64,000 nucleotides of DNA, taken from positions 3,038,001 through 3,102,000 of the forward strand of contig CP075492.1 in the NCBI GenBank assembly GCA_021613535.1. The letters run 5' to 3'. The translations under genes were made by a program, and so were the position numbers. This document shows, piece by piece, positions 31,226 through 42,851 of the stretch. The stretch's first letter is position 1, and each line of letters opens with the position of its first letter. This DNA is from Adineta vaga. Lineage: Eukaryota; Rotifera. Below the pieces are notes generated by a model that was not told the origin of the DNA, did no database searches, and worked only from the letters and a program-made list of their open reading frames with translations.

Positions 31226-33716
31226 ATGTCCGAAGATTATTTAAATGATTTAAAAGAATTCGAGAATTTAACAAAATTAACGATTGATTTATCAGAAGAA
31301 ATTTGGTTAAAATTTCTTTCTTTATGGTTTCAAATTCTTGAATATGAACCATCAATTCATGAAATGTTATTATGTTATCAACAATGTATTCAACTTCTAC
31401 CAATTCTAATGAAAAAATGTCATTTTTATCAAATAAGAAAAGATATTCGAATATCAAAAGAAACTTCATTTAAATCTTTAGAAAAATTAAATGAAAATCG
31501 ATTGAAAAATTATTTTTTATTAACAAAAGATGAACAAGATAAAGAAGAAAATAAAGTTTATTATCATCATATTTATTATCTTTTATTAATTTCATCTCAA
31601 ACAATTTCATTTGTTTCATTTGAATCTCGAGATGAACAATTATTTATTGAAAAATATGTTGAACTTTTTCAAATCTTTATTAATCGTATTGATAAACGAA
31701 TGCAAAGTAATTTAAATCAATCCAATGAAATAAAAGAACAAACATTAGCTGTTATTAATGAAAGAATCTTAACTTTTTTCTGGAATTTATCTGATCGAAC
31801 GATATTAATTCCTTTTCTAATTCAAACTCAACTTCCATTCAAAGTTTTACAATGGCTTAGTCAATCATCATTTCTAACAGAAAAAAGTCGACGACCATTT
31901 CTTGGTATAATACAAAATATTGCTCGACATGATGATGGTACTGACAAATTAAATGAATTCAATGGACTTGAAATTGTTAAACAATATCAACAACAGTAAG
32001 TTTTATCTTTATCGTTATTTTTTTTTGACTTTTTTAATTTCAAAATAGAAAACTTGAAAAGACTCAAACTCGAAAATTAATTTTATCAATGTCAATTGCA
32101 TTATTATCAACACATGAACAATTGAAAGATAATAGAAAAGGAATGAATATTGTATTAAATAATTTATTAGAATCTATAATAATTTCCTTTAAATCTGATC
32201 GTTATCGTTTTGATGGTATTCATATAAGTGAACTATTAGAAATTTTAGTTAAATTATTTGTTGTGGAAGAACGAATACTTGATTATATTCTTAATCATGT
32301 TGAAACAAATCCTTCATCAAATTTAATTTCAACAATTCAATTATTTATTGAAATATTTATACAATTTAGTCATTCATTAAAAGAATCCGATCGTGTTGAT
32401 CAATTAACATTCATTGCTATTGCAAATATTTTATGGAGTATTTCATTTCTTAATTATACAAAAGATTATTTAATTGAAAATAATTTATTTATTCAAATTC
32501 TTTTTCAATTAAATCAAGAACAAAATCAAAATGATATTATTCAACAATATAAACCGAAATCAATGGAAAATATTCAACAAGCTATTCAAGGAATTTTACA
32601 TAATCTTCATCTTATTCAAGATAATAAACATCTCACAGATATTCAAAAGTAATTACAAGTTTTTTCCCTTTTCTCAAAGAAAAAGTTCAGTATAGTGTTA
32701 AACTTGAAGCGACAATTTTGAAAAAAGTGATCCTAGTCATTATTTTTGATGGATAAACATTTAGATTTTGTTACTCATAAACGTGCATTTATATTCGAAT
32801 TCGAATTAGGCAGGTCATGGAAGGAATACAATCGAGATGATGAGTTAGTAAATGTAAGATAGTTCATATTTATTTGATATTTTAGTAAAACTGATGAAAA
32901 TTGGATAATGATAAGTTATTGTCATGAAAATTTGAATATTTGTAATGAAATTTATGAATATTTAAAAAAATCAATAAAAAATTTAAATATTTGGATTGAT
33001 CAAACACATTTAAATAATTCGTGTGATTTATGGGAATCAATTGCATATGGAATGGAAAAATCCAATTTTATTTTATGTTTTCTTTCTGAACAATATTTTC
33101 AAAGTAAATCATGTCGACAAGAATTTATTTATGCAAATGATTCATTGAAAAAACCAATTATACCAATATTAATTAGTAATTTTCAACCAAAAGGATGGCT
33201 TGGTTTGATTTTTTGTCTTTGTTTAAATATATAAATCTTGCTCTTTTAGGTATTCGTATGACTGGTTTAAAATATATTCGTTTTAAAAATGAAAATCAAT
33301 TAGAAGAAAAGAAAAAAACGGAATTATTAAATACAATTCTTTCGTCTTTATCATTAAAATTAAGTCATGTTACAAACAAAGAAAATCTTTCTCCTTCTTC
33401 TGAACATCAATTCGAAGAATCTTCATCAAATTTAAATGAAATTCAAAAATGGTTTCAATCAAATCGTCTTTCCAAAGAATTTTATGATTTATTTCAATTT
33501 GAAACTCGTGAAGAAATGTTTGATTATGCTCAATTATTATTCAAAGATCGTGAAAAACAAATGAATATTTATGAAAAAATCTATTCACAAAAATATCATG
33601 GAAAACAAATGCCACCTCATGAATTTCTTCGTTTTACTAAATCTTTAGAACAATTTATCAACGATGATTTAAATTCATCAACACAAATCAAATCAAAAAC
33701 TTGTATTCTTTTATAA
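31226..33716 (+). CDS. ARM/HEAT-like, TIR, SAM-like protein with CaaX end (spacer copy)
   Basis: Four exons: 31226-31995, 32049-32648, 32886-33202, 33250-33716; 717 residues, all junctions in frame. Residues about 1-455 are all-helical (ARM/HEAT-like). The TIR spans about 460-590: IMISYCHEN (box 1), NIWIDQTHL, FILCFLSEQYFQSKSCRQEF (the Glu lies where NAD-cleaving TIRs have the catalytic Glu), then IIPILI. A SAM-like stretch follows (IQKWFQSNRLS..YDLFQFETREEMFDYAQLL). It ends TCILL, whose last four residues are a CaaX box with Leu (geranylgeranylation type). Contains the same parts as SARM1 but with TIR before SAM. NADase activity is inferred, not shown. Confidence 0.88.
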
Positions 33717-33943
33717 ACGAACGTTTCTTTTATTTCGGTATATTTCTATAAAATAATTATCCTTTATCAATGAAGTACGAACGGCGAAATAGATTCATTC
33801 TAATATACAAAAACGAAATTTCGCGACATCTATCTTTTTGAATAGCAGAATGTTAGGTGATATTAAGCAATAAAATTTGTGATTGTGAAATAACAAATAG
33901 TTTTTGATAAAAACAATTAAAGTTTTTCTACTGAAAATAACAA
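33717..33943. other. Intergenic
   Basis: Only 227 bp between the TIR stop and the next start. No clear TATA box. Confidence 0.4.
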
Positions 33944-35602
33944 ATGGAAAATTGCAATGAAGTTTTACGTCCATATCCTATTGATCCATCTCAAGATAGA
34001 GTTATACGAAAAATTGTTTTTGCTAAACGAAAATTAATACCTCGATTAACATCATTTCTATTTACAATCTTAACATATCCATTAAAATTATTTTGTAAAT
34101 ATAGAAATAAAAAATCAATTCCTGAAAATATTCAAGAAATTGATTCAAAAGAAATTTCCTCAATTTATGTTTCAACGCCAACATCAACAATGGATTCAAA
34201 ATTTTATTATATTTTACGTTATGGAAAAATTTGGTTTAAACCAATCGGTGCACATCCTGATTCATCATTTAAATTATTTGGTGATTATGGTTTTATTGAT
34301 CAATTTCAAATTCCATTAATATCGATTAGTGTTGATGGTGATAATATTTTAGCTGTTGATCAAAATCAAATCATTCATTATGCTAAAAGTAATCAAATCA
34401 TTTGTCAAGTTTCATTTGATTGTCCTCAATGGAAAATCATTGAATCAAGAATAAAATGGACACAAAAATGGTTTAATATGGATGGTGTTTCACTTCTTGT
34501 AAATTTATTCAAAAATCCAATATTAAAATCTTTAAAAAATAGTCGAAATATTTGTATGTCACATAAAGGTCATGAAACAATGTATTATACAGATATGAAT
34601 GGGAAAAAACATCCTGATCCATATGTTGGTGTAACAACAATTTATTGTCTAAATGAAGATGGAACACGAATCTTTTTTGCTGATCCTTGGTTACAAAATA
34701 AATTTGAAAATGAATTAACAACACCGGAAGATGGAGAATTTGTTGCAGAATCAATGGCAACAAGTGGATCAACATTATTTCTTCTTCAAAGAGCAAAAAA
34801 TCATTTGGGAAAAGAAATTAATAAAATGTATACACGTTTTGCTGATTTTGATTCGATTGGATCAAATCCTGCCTTAACATCAACATACAATCGAAAGAAT
34901 AATATTCCTCTTGTTCGTTTTCTTCCAAGTGAAGATTGGCTTCAACAACCATTTATTAATATTCAAGGTAAAGCTCGTTTAACGAAACATATTTCCATTC
35001 ATCAAATTGGTTGGGGACAAAATAATCGTCAATTAAGAGTTCAAGGAACGAATTCAGAGGGTTCGGTTGGATTTTATTTTAAAAATATTTATGAAAAGAA
35101 TTGGGATTTTCAAATAACAAATGATATTCAAATATCAGAAGAGGAATTTCTATCAGAATCAATTGAACATATTGGATTTACAAAAGGTCCACAGATATGT
35201 TTTGATTATGAAAATGGTGAACTTGAGTCGAATTTCAAAGGAATTCGATTGAAAAATATTATTTTAGAAAAATTTTCACATCGAGGTCTCAATGAAAGAG
35301 GTTTACATACCAAATTAATCTTAATTTCAAATGATAATTGTCAATTATCAATTCCATTGTATGCAAGACGAGGTTGGAAAAGTTTAATTGGATTATCGAA
35401 ATCAAATCTTTGGAAATTAGTTATTCCATATGAATATTTTCAACAAGAAAATTCTGATATTCAACAAATTCTAAATGATCTTTTTCATAATAGATTTCGA
35501 CATAATGTTTGTGTTGAGGAATCAAATCAACAAATTACAATTACAAATACGTTTTTTAGTAGTGCAAAATTTAAATTTATTTTTAAAAATAAATCGAAAT
35601 AG
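33944..35602 (+). CDS. Unrecognised 552-residue protein (intact right copy)
   Basis: Single exon. A basic N-terminus with a hydrophobic patch (LTSFLFTILTYPLKLF) may be membrane-associated. Then come beta-rich segments (RYGKIWFKPIGAHPDSSF, ISISVDGDNILAVDQ, VGVTTIYCLNEDGTRIFFADP) that look like an irregular propeller or large beta domain, and a C-terminal ISNDNCQLSIPLYARRGWKSL block. I do not recognise a family. The long intronless frame and even composition would fit a horizontally acquired or retroposed gene. The 5' 92 codons lie outside the palindrome, since the left copy stops at residue 93. Confidence 0.8.
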   Translation: MENCNEVLRPYPIDPSQDRVIRKIVFAKRKLIPRLTSFLFTILTYPLKLFCKYRNKKSIPENIQEIDSKEISSIYVSTPTSTMDSKFYYILRYGKIWFKPIGAHPDSSFKLFGDYGFIDQFQIPLISISVDGDNILAVDQNQIIHYAKSNQIICQVSFDCPQWKIIESRIKWTQKWFNMDGVSLLVNLFKNPILKSLKNSRNICMSHKGHETMYYTDMNGKKHPDPYVGVTTIYCLNEDGTRIFFADPWLQNKFENELTTPEDGEFVAESMATSGSTLFLLQRAKNHLGKEINKMYTRFADFDSIGSNPALTSTYNRKNNIPLVRFLPSEDWLQQPFINIQGKARLTKHISIHQIGWGQNNRQLRVQGTNSEGSVGFYFKNIYEKNWDFQITNDIQISEEEFLSESIEHIGFTKGPQICFDYENGELESNFKGIRLKNIILEKFSHRGLNERGLHTKLILISNDNCQLSIPLYARRGWKSLIGLSKSNLWKLVIPYEYFQQENSDIQQILNDLFHNRFRHNVCVEESNQQITITNTFFSSAKFKFIFKNKSK

Positions 35603-37206
35603 TTCTTATTCGCACTTCAAGGACAGAAAAGAGAAAGAAAAACATGACTATATAGATAAGATATATGTATTCACCACGTGGTTATATATTCTATAGGTAA
35701 GATAGGAGAGGCCAATGAGGATGTAGCACTTCTGTTTTTGAAGTAGAATTCTTTCAGGAAAAGATCAGTGAATCACATAGATGACCGTTATTTGTTTAAG
35801 ATAAAATGTGCGAGAATATAATGATTGTTGGAGCTAGTGGTAAAGCTCTTGGAATAAAAGTAACAAATAGTTTTCTTAAACGACAAGATGAATTTAATTT
35901 ATCAATTTTGATTTCAAAAGAATCAATGAAGGTTTGAGAATTGAAAGATGGAACATAGTTGTAATCAAATTGTTTATTTAGAATGAAGAAAAAAAGAGAA
36001 TTTTTCAAGATTTTCAAAAACAAGGTGCAAAACTTATTGAAGGTGAACTTGATGATCCTATTGGACTGGAAAAAGTAGGTTTTATTAGAAAAATTAAATT
36101 GATTTTTTTAAAACTTTTTTTTTGAATAGGCTCTTCAAGGAATTGATATTGTTATTTGTCTTTTAACTGGTAATGATCAAAAAGTTCTCTTCAATGGACA
36201 AAAATCTCTGATTGAAGCATCAAAAAAAGCTCATGTAAAACGATTTATTACATCAGATTATGGAATGGAATTATCTCGAATTAAGTTCGTTAATGTTTAC
36301 ACATTTATTCATTTCTCAAACGTTTTTCTTTAGAGAAAATGAATGTCATTATTATAAACCAAAACAAGAGATTCAAAAACTTTTAGAACAAGATTCATCA
36401 ATTGAACATACATTCATTGCAACTGGATTATTCGCAGGTTTTAATTTTTCTTCTTCTTTCTCAAACGTTTCTTTTTCATCAATAAAAATTCAATTCCATT
36501 AAGATTTTCTTTTTACTCCTTATTTTGGAATTGATTTAAAACAACGAAAAATTCAATTCTTTGGCCCTTCAAATATGAAAATCTCTACAACATATTCGAA
36601 TGATATTGCATTACTTCTACCTGATATTATTTTACTTGAGGAATGTAAAAATGCACGAATTGATCTGGCAAGTTTTACAACGACATTTAACGAAATTTAT
36701 GAGATTGCTCAACAAATGACAGGACAAGTTAAAAGATCTTTATTTATTATTTTATTTTCATTGTTTTTTGTAATTAGAATTTTGAATTTATTGAAAATCA
36801 ATCGTATCAAAATCTTACTTCGGAACAATTATATGAACAAGTTTCAGAATTTGTTAAATCAGTTTATGCACGAGGTTAATAACAAAACTTTGAATTTGAT
36901 ATAGAAAAATTTTCATTGACTATTTCAGGCGATGGATTTTTTGAAAAACCATTTAATAAAATTCATCCACAACTTTCAAAAATTCAAACAACAACGATTG
37001 AAGATCTTATTAAGATGAAGATCAATGAATAATTCTTTTTCAAATAAAACTCTTTTCAAAAACTATAACATAATTTTTAACTATAGAACAAACATTCGAA
37101 ACGCAGAGGTTCATGTTTATGAATGGCTGATTTTTTCGCTAATTTGTTCACAGCGACTGTTCGTATAAACTTTGAGAAATCACTTTTTCACGACTGAGAT
37201 AAAAGA
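34217..37206 (-). repeat. Palindrome, right arm, inner block
   Basis: Reverse-complement match to 22157-25137. The outer end at 37206 is abrupt: after GACTGAGATAAAA the two arms are unrelated until 46873. Confidence 0.93.
35806..37032 (+). CDS. NmrA/isoflavone-reductase-like NAD(P)-binding protein (right copy)
   Basis: Seven exons: 35806-35931, 35982-36074, 36130-36284, 36334-36437, 36504-36727, 36778-36874, 36929-37032; total 903 nt, 300 residues, all phases consistent. Rossmann loop IMIVGASGKALG, central IDIVICLLTGND, RFITSDYGMEL, C-terminal IQFFGP and a DGFFEKPF tail. Same family and role as the left copy. Intron 4 differs in length and sequence between arms, while exons are nearly the same. 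Confidence 0.85.
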
Positions 37207-37226
37207 TACTACTACAAATCTCAAAT

Positions 37227-38037
37227 AATGACATCAGACATCAACGATCAGTTCGCCGCATGCTGAATCAGAAAGAAAATACTCGTCCTAGAAAACATCG
37301 ATTCATGTCAGATTCTATTTCACTTATGGTATCGTGTACACAAAATCTGGGGCCTTGGTTAGCAGGTGCTTTCTGTCACAACGCTATGGAATTTTTGGAA
37401 CTTCGTTATTTTGGACATTTAGCAGAGGATTCAAATGCTCGGCGAAGAATAGTAGAACAAGCAGCAGAAGGTCTCCATGTAGAAGGAAAACAAGTAGGTA
37501 AACAGAAGGAAGCTGACTGGATAGCTCAACAACTACTTAATGTCAAGAATGACTCATCCTGAAGAAGTGTGGGCGTGTTGTGGTTATCTCTATTCTAGAG
37601 AATCATTTTTCTACAAAAAACTAAACGAAAATCATGCGATTGGTTGAAGATACAGACGAGCAACATAAGACATTATGGCGAAATAAAGTAAATACGTTTG
37701 GACCATTTGCTATATTACTATTTGATCTTGCAGATTGGAAATCGAGTAAACCTATGATCGTGTATCGAAGTGCTAATCTTGCTGATTATTTAATCGAACA
37801 ATATCAGAAGAAATCTGAATGTGAACAGGTCACGTAGATAGACTAATGTGTTTCCTTATGTTTACTTCCATTAGTCGTAATCGAGAGATAGCAGAGTTCA
37901 TGGATGGGAATGTTCTCTTTGTTATTCACACTGGCGACGGTTCAATTTCTTCATATAATAGTGATTTATCTATATATTCAGAAATCGATGAAGAAGAAGA
38001 AGAAGAACTTTTATTCGACAAAATAAAAAACAAATAG
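37227..38037 (+). pseudogene. Mono-ADP-ribosyltransferase-like pseudogene (right arm only)
   Basis: Three open stretches in different frames (37260-37562, 37634-37837, 37846-38037) make up one bdelloid-style ART gene: an N-terminal region (SLMVSCTQNLGPWLAGAF), a GPFAILLFDLADW block, MIVYRSANL (the R of the R-S-E triad region), FTSISRNREIAE (the S motif region) and a Glu-rich EIDEEEEEELLF end (E region). Frames shift near 37550 and 37633, and stops plus another shift separate the Arg and Ser parts near 37840. ARTs transfer ADP-ribose from NAD to proteins; this copy looks dead. Confidence 0.65.
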
Positions 38038-38396
38038 ATTATTCATCTTAAAGCTTTGGGAATCTAAAAACATCACTGTTTAAAAGAGTCGCAAGATTCT
38101 ATCTTTGTAATATGTTTTTAAAAATCTTTTCATAGTCGTTTATTTCGATAATAAAATGTGGGTGAGGGTGAGACTGAAAATGCAAACTGTGACGTCCATT
38201 CTTACTTAAGAATATGAAGCGCGCGGAAATATCGATCAACCTAAATAATAGTGAAACAAGATTTCCTGAAAATATAATGTCCTGATGTTCGCTAAGGTAT
38301 GATAAAATATCATAGAAAGATAGAGCGAAAGATACTCTATCGATCGGTAAAAAACAGATTCTCCTTCATTATTTTTGGATCATTCTAACCAATTTA

Positions 38397-38594
38397 CAAG
38401 GGTGAAAAAGCGATACTCCACTTCTACTCCACTAATGCTCCAATAAAGTTTTCTCTTTCAACAAGGTATTGGTGGAGTATATAGCTGGAGTAAAGTGAAG
38501 CAAGGTTGAAGTATCAGTGGAGTAGACCCGAAGTAGATTGAAGTAAGATCAGAGTACAACCGGAGTAGAATGGAGTATCGCTTTTCCCCCCTTG
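38397..38594. mobile_element. MITE-like element rich in GGAGTA
   Basis: Terminal inverted repeats: AAAAAGCGATACTCCACTTC at the left matches GGAGTATCGCTTTT at the right as reverse complement, with ACTCC...GGAGT continuing inward. The interior repeats GGAGTA/TGAAGTA-like units about ten times. Length about 200 bp, no ORF. Target duplication unclear. Confidence 0.65.
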
Positions 38595-38738
38595 CTCTTC
38601 ATACAATACTTTTATGCAGTTGTTAACTATTTTAACCAGAATCAAGGACGTTAGTTATTTTTTATTTTTATTGATTATAAAGAATAAATATAACAAGAAT
38701 CGTTTGCTATTCTAAAATGAACAAGCAAAGAGACATCT

Positions 38739-38800
38739 TGAGGGTGGGTGTAGAGAGATGACTCCTTCACCCACATCCTCACCCACCCAAATCCTCAATT
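38739..38800. repeat. Small foldback (GTGGGTG/CACCCAC family)
   Basis: GAGGGTGGGTGTAGAGAGATG pairs with CACCCACATCCTCACCC. The loop with GATGACTCCTTC is shared with the copy at 46.80 kb. Confidence 0.6.
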
Positions 38801-39164
38801 TTATCTTTATATTTATTTAATCTACACGATTATATCTATGCAAACATTACAAACAAGGTTTTTATACATGATACGTGTGCAATGAAACATATTAATATAC
38901 AAGCAAAAGAACGAAAGAAAATCAACGACAATATGGTCTTGAGAATGCGAATGTTGTAGTTATTGATGGTCTTTCACTTACATACCCTAATCGTGAACAT
39001 CCTCATTTGATAAAATAGTTTTTATTTTTACAATAGACGAATTATCAAGTATGAAAATAATCAACAAATGGTTTAAAATAAACTTGTTATCCACTTATAT
39101 TTTAATCAAGAAAATATAAACAGATGTATGCGAATATTTGACAACATAGAAACATTAATTATAT

Positions 39165-40318
39165 ATGTGTGAATTATTCGCAATATAGTTTATCTACTGA
39201 TTAAAATACGGTTCTTTCACATGATGGTAGATGTAAAACTATACCTTTCATCAAATGTTTTCGTATTGATTACTATATTTTTTATTTCAATGTAGTCGAT
39301 ATCACGAACATGAGATATTTCCATATTTTGTTTAAAAAAATTCTCAAGAAATATTTTGCACAACATGTCTTAATCTGTATATAATATGAAAAATATCATT
39401 GGATGCCATTTCTCGTAGACATTGTTTGACTTTAACTTTTCTCTATATGGTCATATATGCCTATTCATGACCTAAAATCTAGATATATATTTGTGCAGAA
39501 TATTGTTCACCTATCATTATGTCATTATCAATTGAATTCATCGTTCGTTTCATTCAAACATGTGTAAAAGACAAATATCGATATCTTTATTTTGTAATTT
39601 CTGTACCATGTACTCTGGTTCTTATTACATGGAGCTGGAGAAATAATCTAACAGGGTGAGTTTAAGATTACTCATTGCTTCACAAGAAGAATAAATGTTG
39701 CAGAAACTTCATTTTGTTTAGATTATCATGGTGGTCAAATCAAATAACATCGACTATTCTAGTCTTCGTTTATATTGCTATATTTTATCACTTTGATTGC
39801 AATATGATCCATTTCTTTTTTCATGCTTTTTTCATTGCATCAACTGTGCATCATATTATTATATCCATTGTATTCGATATACTGAGTGAAAGTATTTTAT
39901 TGGTTATTAGAAGAGAATGTTGGACTGATTCTTATTGCTGGTCGGTTTCATTTATTTTCGTCCTACAACGTGATGGGCCACTACTTCTTAGCACATCTAT
40001 TGGCGTAATTGCATTAAGATATTCTCTTACTCATCAAGTTGATCTTTCTGACTCGATAGATTATGTTTCAATTAATGATTCATTTTCGGATTATTCTTCA
40101 CAGAGAACAAGATTAAGACGACGTTGTGTACCAAGAAGATATCGAAGGGTTCGTTGTACATTGGTTCGATTTGTTGTGTTTGGAAGAATTCGTAATCATC
40201 GTCGACGTCACAATTGTTATCATTATGTATATGATTATTAATGAAGATTTCAATTACAGTTGTTGTTCTTTTGTATTTACTATTAAATAAATAGTTTTCT
40301 GATTAAAAAATCGTCATT
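39165..40318 (+). repeat. Direct duplication, unit 1
   Basis: Same orientation and order as 45339-46792: upstream region, two exons and 3' UTR of an unrecognised membrane protein. Unit 1 lacks two segments of about 80 bp found upstream in unit 2. Confidence 0.85.
39519..40241 (+). CDS. Unrecognised multi-pass membrane protein, copy 1
   Basis: Two exons: 39519-39655 and 39722-40241, giving 218 residues. Exon 1 starts MSLSIEFIVRFIQTCVK and holds a first membrane segment (YLYFVISVPCTLVLITW). Exon 2 adds about three more (ILVFVYIAIFYHF, IHFFFHAFFIASTVHHIIISIVF, GPLLLSTSIGVIALRY). The C-terminus is very basic (RLRRRCVPRRYRR, RNHRRRH) and ends HYVYDY. The layout recalls half of a GPCR, but no receptor motif is present. 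Copy 2 is almost the same at both ends but differs in the middle (about residues 100-130). Confidence 0.65.
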
Positions 40319-42851
40319 TGTGAGGGCATTGCTTTAGATATGAGTAGATGAGAAAATAAGCCGTAGTCCTCCTCAAGAAATTAGTTATGTGAGGATGCAA
40401 CATATAGTATCGTTGTTTTTGATAAATCTCTTCACACAAATACAATATGTTAGAGAAAGATTTTGTTTTTTAATCATTACTGATGACGAAGTATAACTAT
40501 AATTTATGCATATTTTTTACTTGTGGCATATTTTGTGATTGATCTGTCATCTTTGTGAGTATGCGCTCTAATCCACAATTGGCACATTTTGTTTCGTTCT
40601 AGCGATTGTTATTGAAAGTGCCGATATGAATGTAAAAGAACAATTATCTACTTTCGCTCACCACACCATTTCTCCTCCTATCCTACTTCAAATTCCATTT
40701 TGCTAAGTAATTTAAAAAATCAAGTATATCTATTTGAATGACACATCCTTTTCTATGAATAAAGTATAGTTAATCGACAAAGAATGTCTAAACCATCGTA
40801 TATAAACTAGTTAATCTTGTTATTACTTATCATGAGTATTAGTTGTAACAACGTATGATAACAAATCCGAGCATAATGCTTCAATTTTTAATCTAACAAG
40901 AAAGGACTTTTTGTTAGGTAGAAGATTTGAGTGTGGGTGCAAATTTATTTATAAATATACAACCTTTACCTCTACTCTTGTCCATCCTCACTCTTCAAGG
41001 TTCGTTTAGTGTCTGAAATACAATAGATGAATGTAACATAAAAATAGAAAATGGACAATTTTCGAGGCAATATTTATATTTATTATCTTCGTCTTCAAGA
41101 TCTCATCGTAAGTGAGTACAAATCGATTATTGTTATCTAATCCGCTTGTCATATTGAACAAAAAGCTTTTGATTCCCCTGGTAACGGTGAAACCATTCGA
41201 ATTGGACTTTGCAATATTCTATTTTTAGTTTTTGAAACGTTCTTGTTCAATTGATTCATCATAGGATTCCATAGAAACCAACGCCCTTGAAATAGATCTC
41301 ATGCATTTGAAATATTAAATTTCATATTTTACCGATAATCTTTCTAGAATAAAAGAATGGCTTATTTTTTACTTTTAACATCAGCAACGATCTTGGTGTA
41401 TCACTGAAATAGTATGATTAAATGTAGAAAATAAATGAAATGCGCAAAAACTCTTCGTTTTCATATTATATCTCATTTAATTTGTTTAAAAATGTCTTTT
41501 CCTAGGGAGACTATGATCATTTTATTACCATCGTGCATTGTAAAATGAATAAAATAGACAAGAACTTTCATTTTTCTGATCAAATCTTTATAAATTAAAT
41601 TGATATTCATTAGACAATAATATATTGATGAAATCTAACGTTATGATATCAAATTAGTAATCAATTCCGCTAATTGAGAGATAAGATTAGTTATTTAACT
41701 AATTCTGTATTATCAATATTAAATACAACGTTAAAGACTACAGAAAAAGAATTATAATCGTTTATCGTATTTACGAAATATGGTTAGTCATTCATGCTGA
41801 CTTGGCACCTCGATACCATCGAGAGAAAAATTCGTTTCTATTTTCCTTTCTTCGACCATCTCGATCGAATCGAGGTCGAGCGGGTACAATAACAAAAACA
41901 TTCAAACAGTGAAGAAAGGAAAATATTTCAATAAGGCAATAAATAAGTGATGATTTGTATCTTTTCTTCATGATTTTCATTGTTCATGTAAAACTATGAT
42001 TATATTATAATAAATACAACTCTATTCGATATTAACAGAGAAAGTCTTGAATCTGCATAATAGTTTTATGAAGAGATTGTAAAGTTTGTCCCACGTTCAA
42101 GCTGAATTGCTAGATATTGAAAAAAATTCTTCGATTAATATAAGCAGAACATATCCTGTGAAGCTTTTGTTTCATGAGTTTATAGATCACTTTTCATTAA
42201 GTTAACGAACGATGTACAAATATTATCTCGATAATTTTTGTTGCTGTACATGTTTCTATGAATAAACACGTGAATAATTTTCTTTTTGTTTCTGTACTTT
42301 GTACGGTATGTCTTTCAGCAGAAGATAAAAGTAAATCATTTTTACAACCGTATTTCTATCTCGACGTACAGTTTAACAATTGAAAAAAGTAGGATCATGT
42401 TTCAAATCTTTTTTCATGTATAATCGATCATCTTCTTAGTGTGCTTCTAAAAAAATTCCACTTTTCAACTAAACTCGAGGGAAAAATGCATTCATTCTTG
42501 ATTTGCAACAAGTAAAATATCGTATATCTACTAGTATGATCATTATCTAGACGCACATTTCGCTAGAATACGTTTTACATTACCTATCGGAACAAAAGAT
42601 TTGATTTATATTAAATCTTGTCTATAAAAACACGAAAACATAAAATTGAAAGATCAAGTTTTATGTCCATTGATCAAATAAAATTTAAATCTAACGAAAG
42701 CGATCGGTGTTCTTTATGTCATTAGGAGATCGGGAATCAAAATAAGAAAATGTTTTGTCTTTTTTTTTCAATCCAATTTTCCCATAAAACTAATATCAAT
42801 TGAAAATTTTGTGTTGGTTAATGAGCTTGTTATTTTTACATTTAGTTAATT
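40319..42851. other. Gene-poor stretch
   Basis: No ORF with family features on either strand. Contains a weak foldback at 40923-40997 (GAGTGTGGGTG with CATCCTCACTC). Otherwise AT-rich unique sequence. Confidence 0.5.
40923..40997. repeat. Small foldback (GTGGGTG family, degenerate)
   Basis: TTGAGTGTGGGTG and GTCCATCCTCACTC flank an AT-rich loop. Confidence 0.4.

Larger units (their letters stand above)
38038..39164. other. Intergenic with small repeat elements
   Basis: No gene. Contains the MITE-like element and one foldback listed next. Confidence 0.5.

Noticed and set aside
41792-41980. 62-codon minus-strand frame with Arg-rich end
   Set aside because: No homologue in the window, no signal or domain, isolated in AT-rich DNA.
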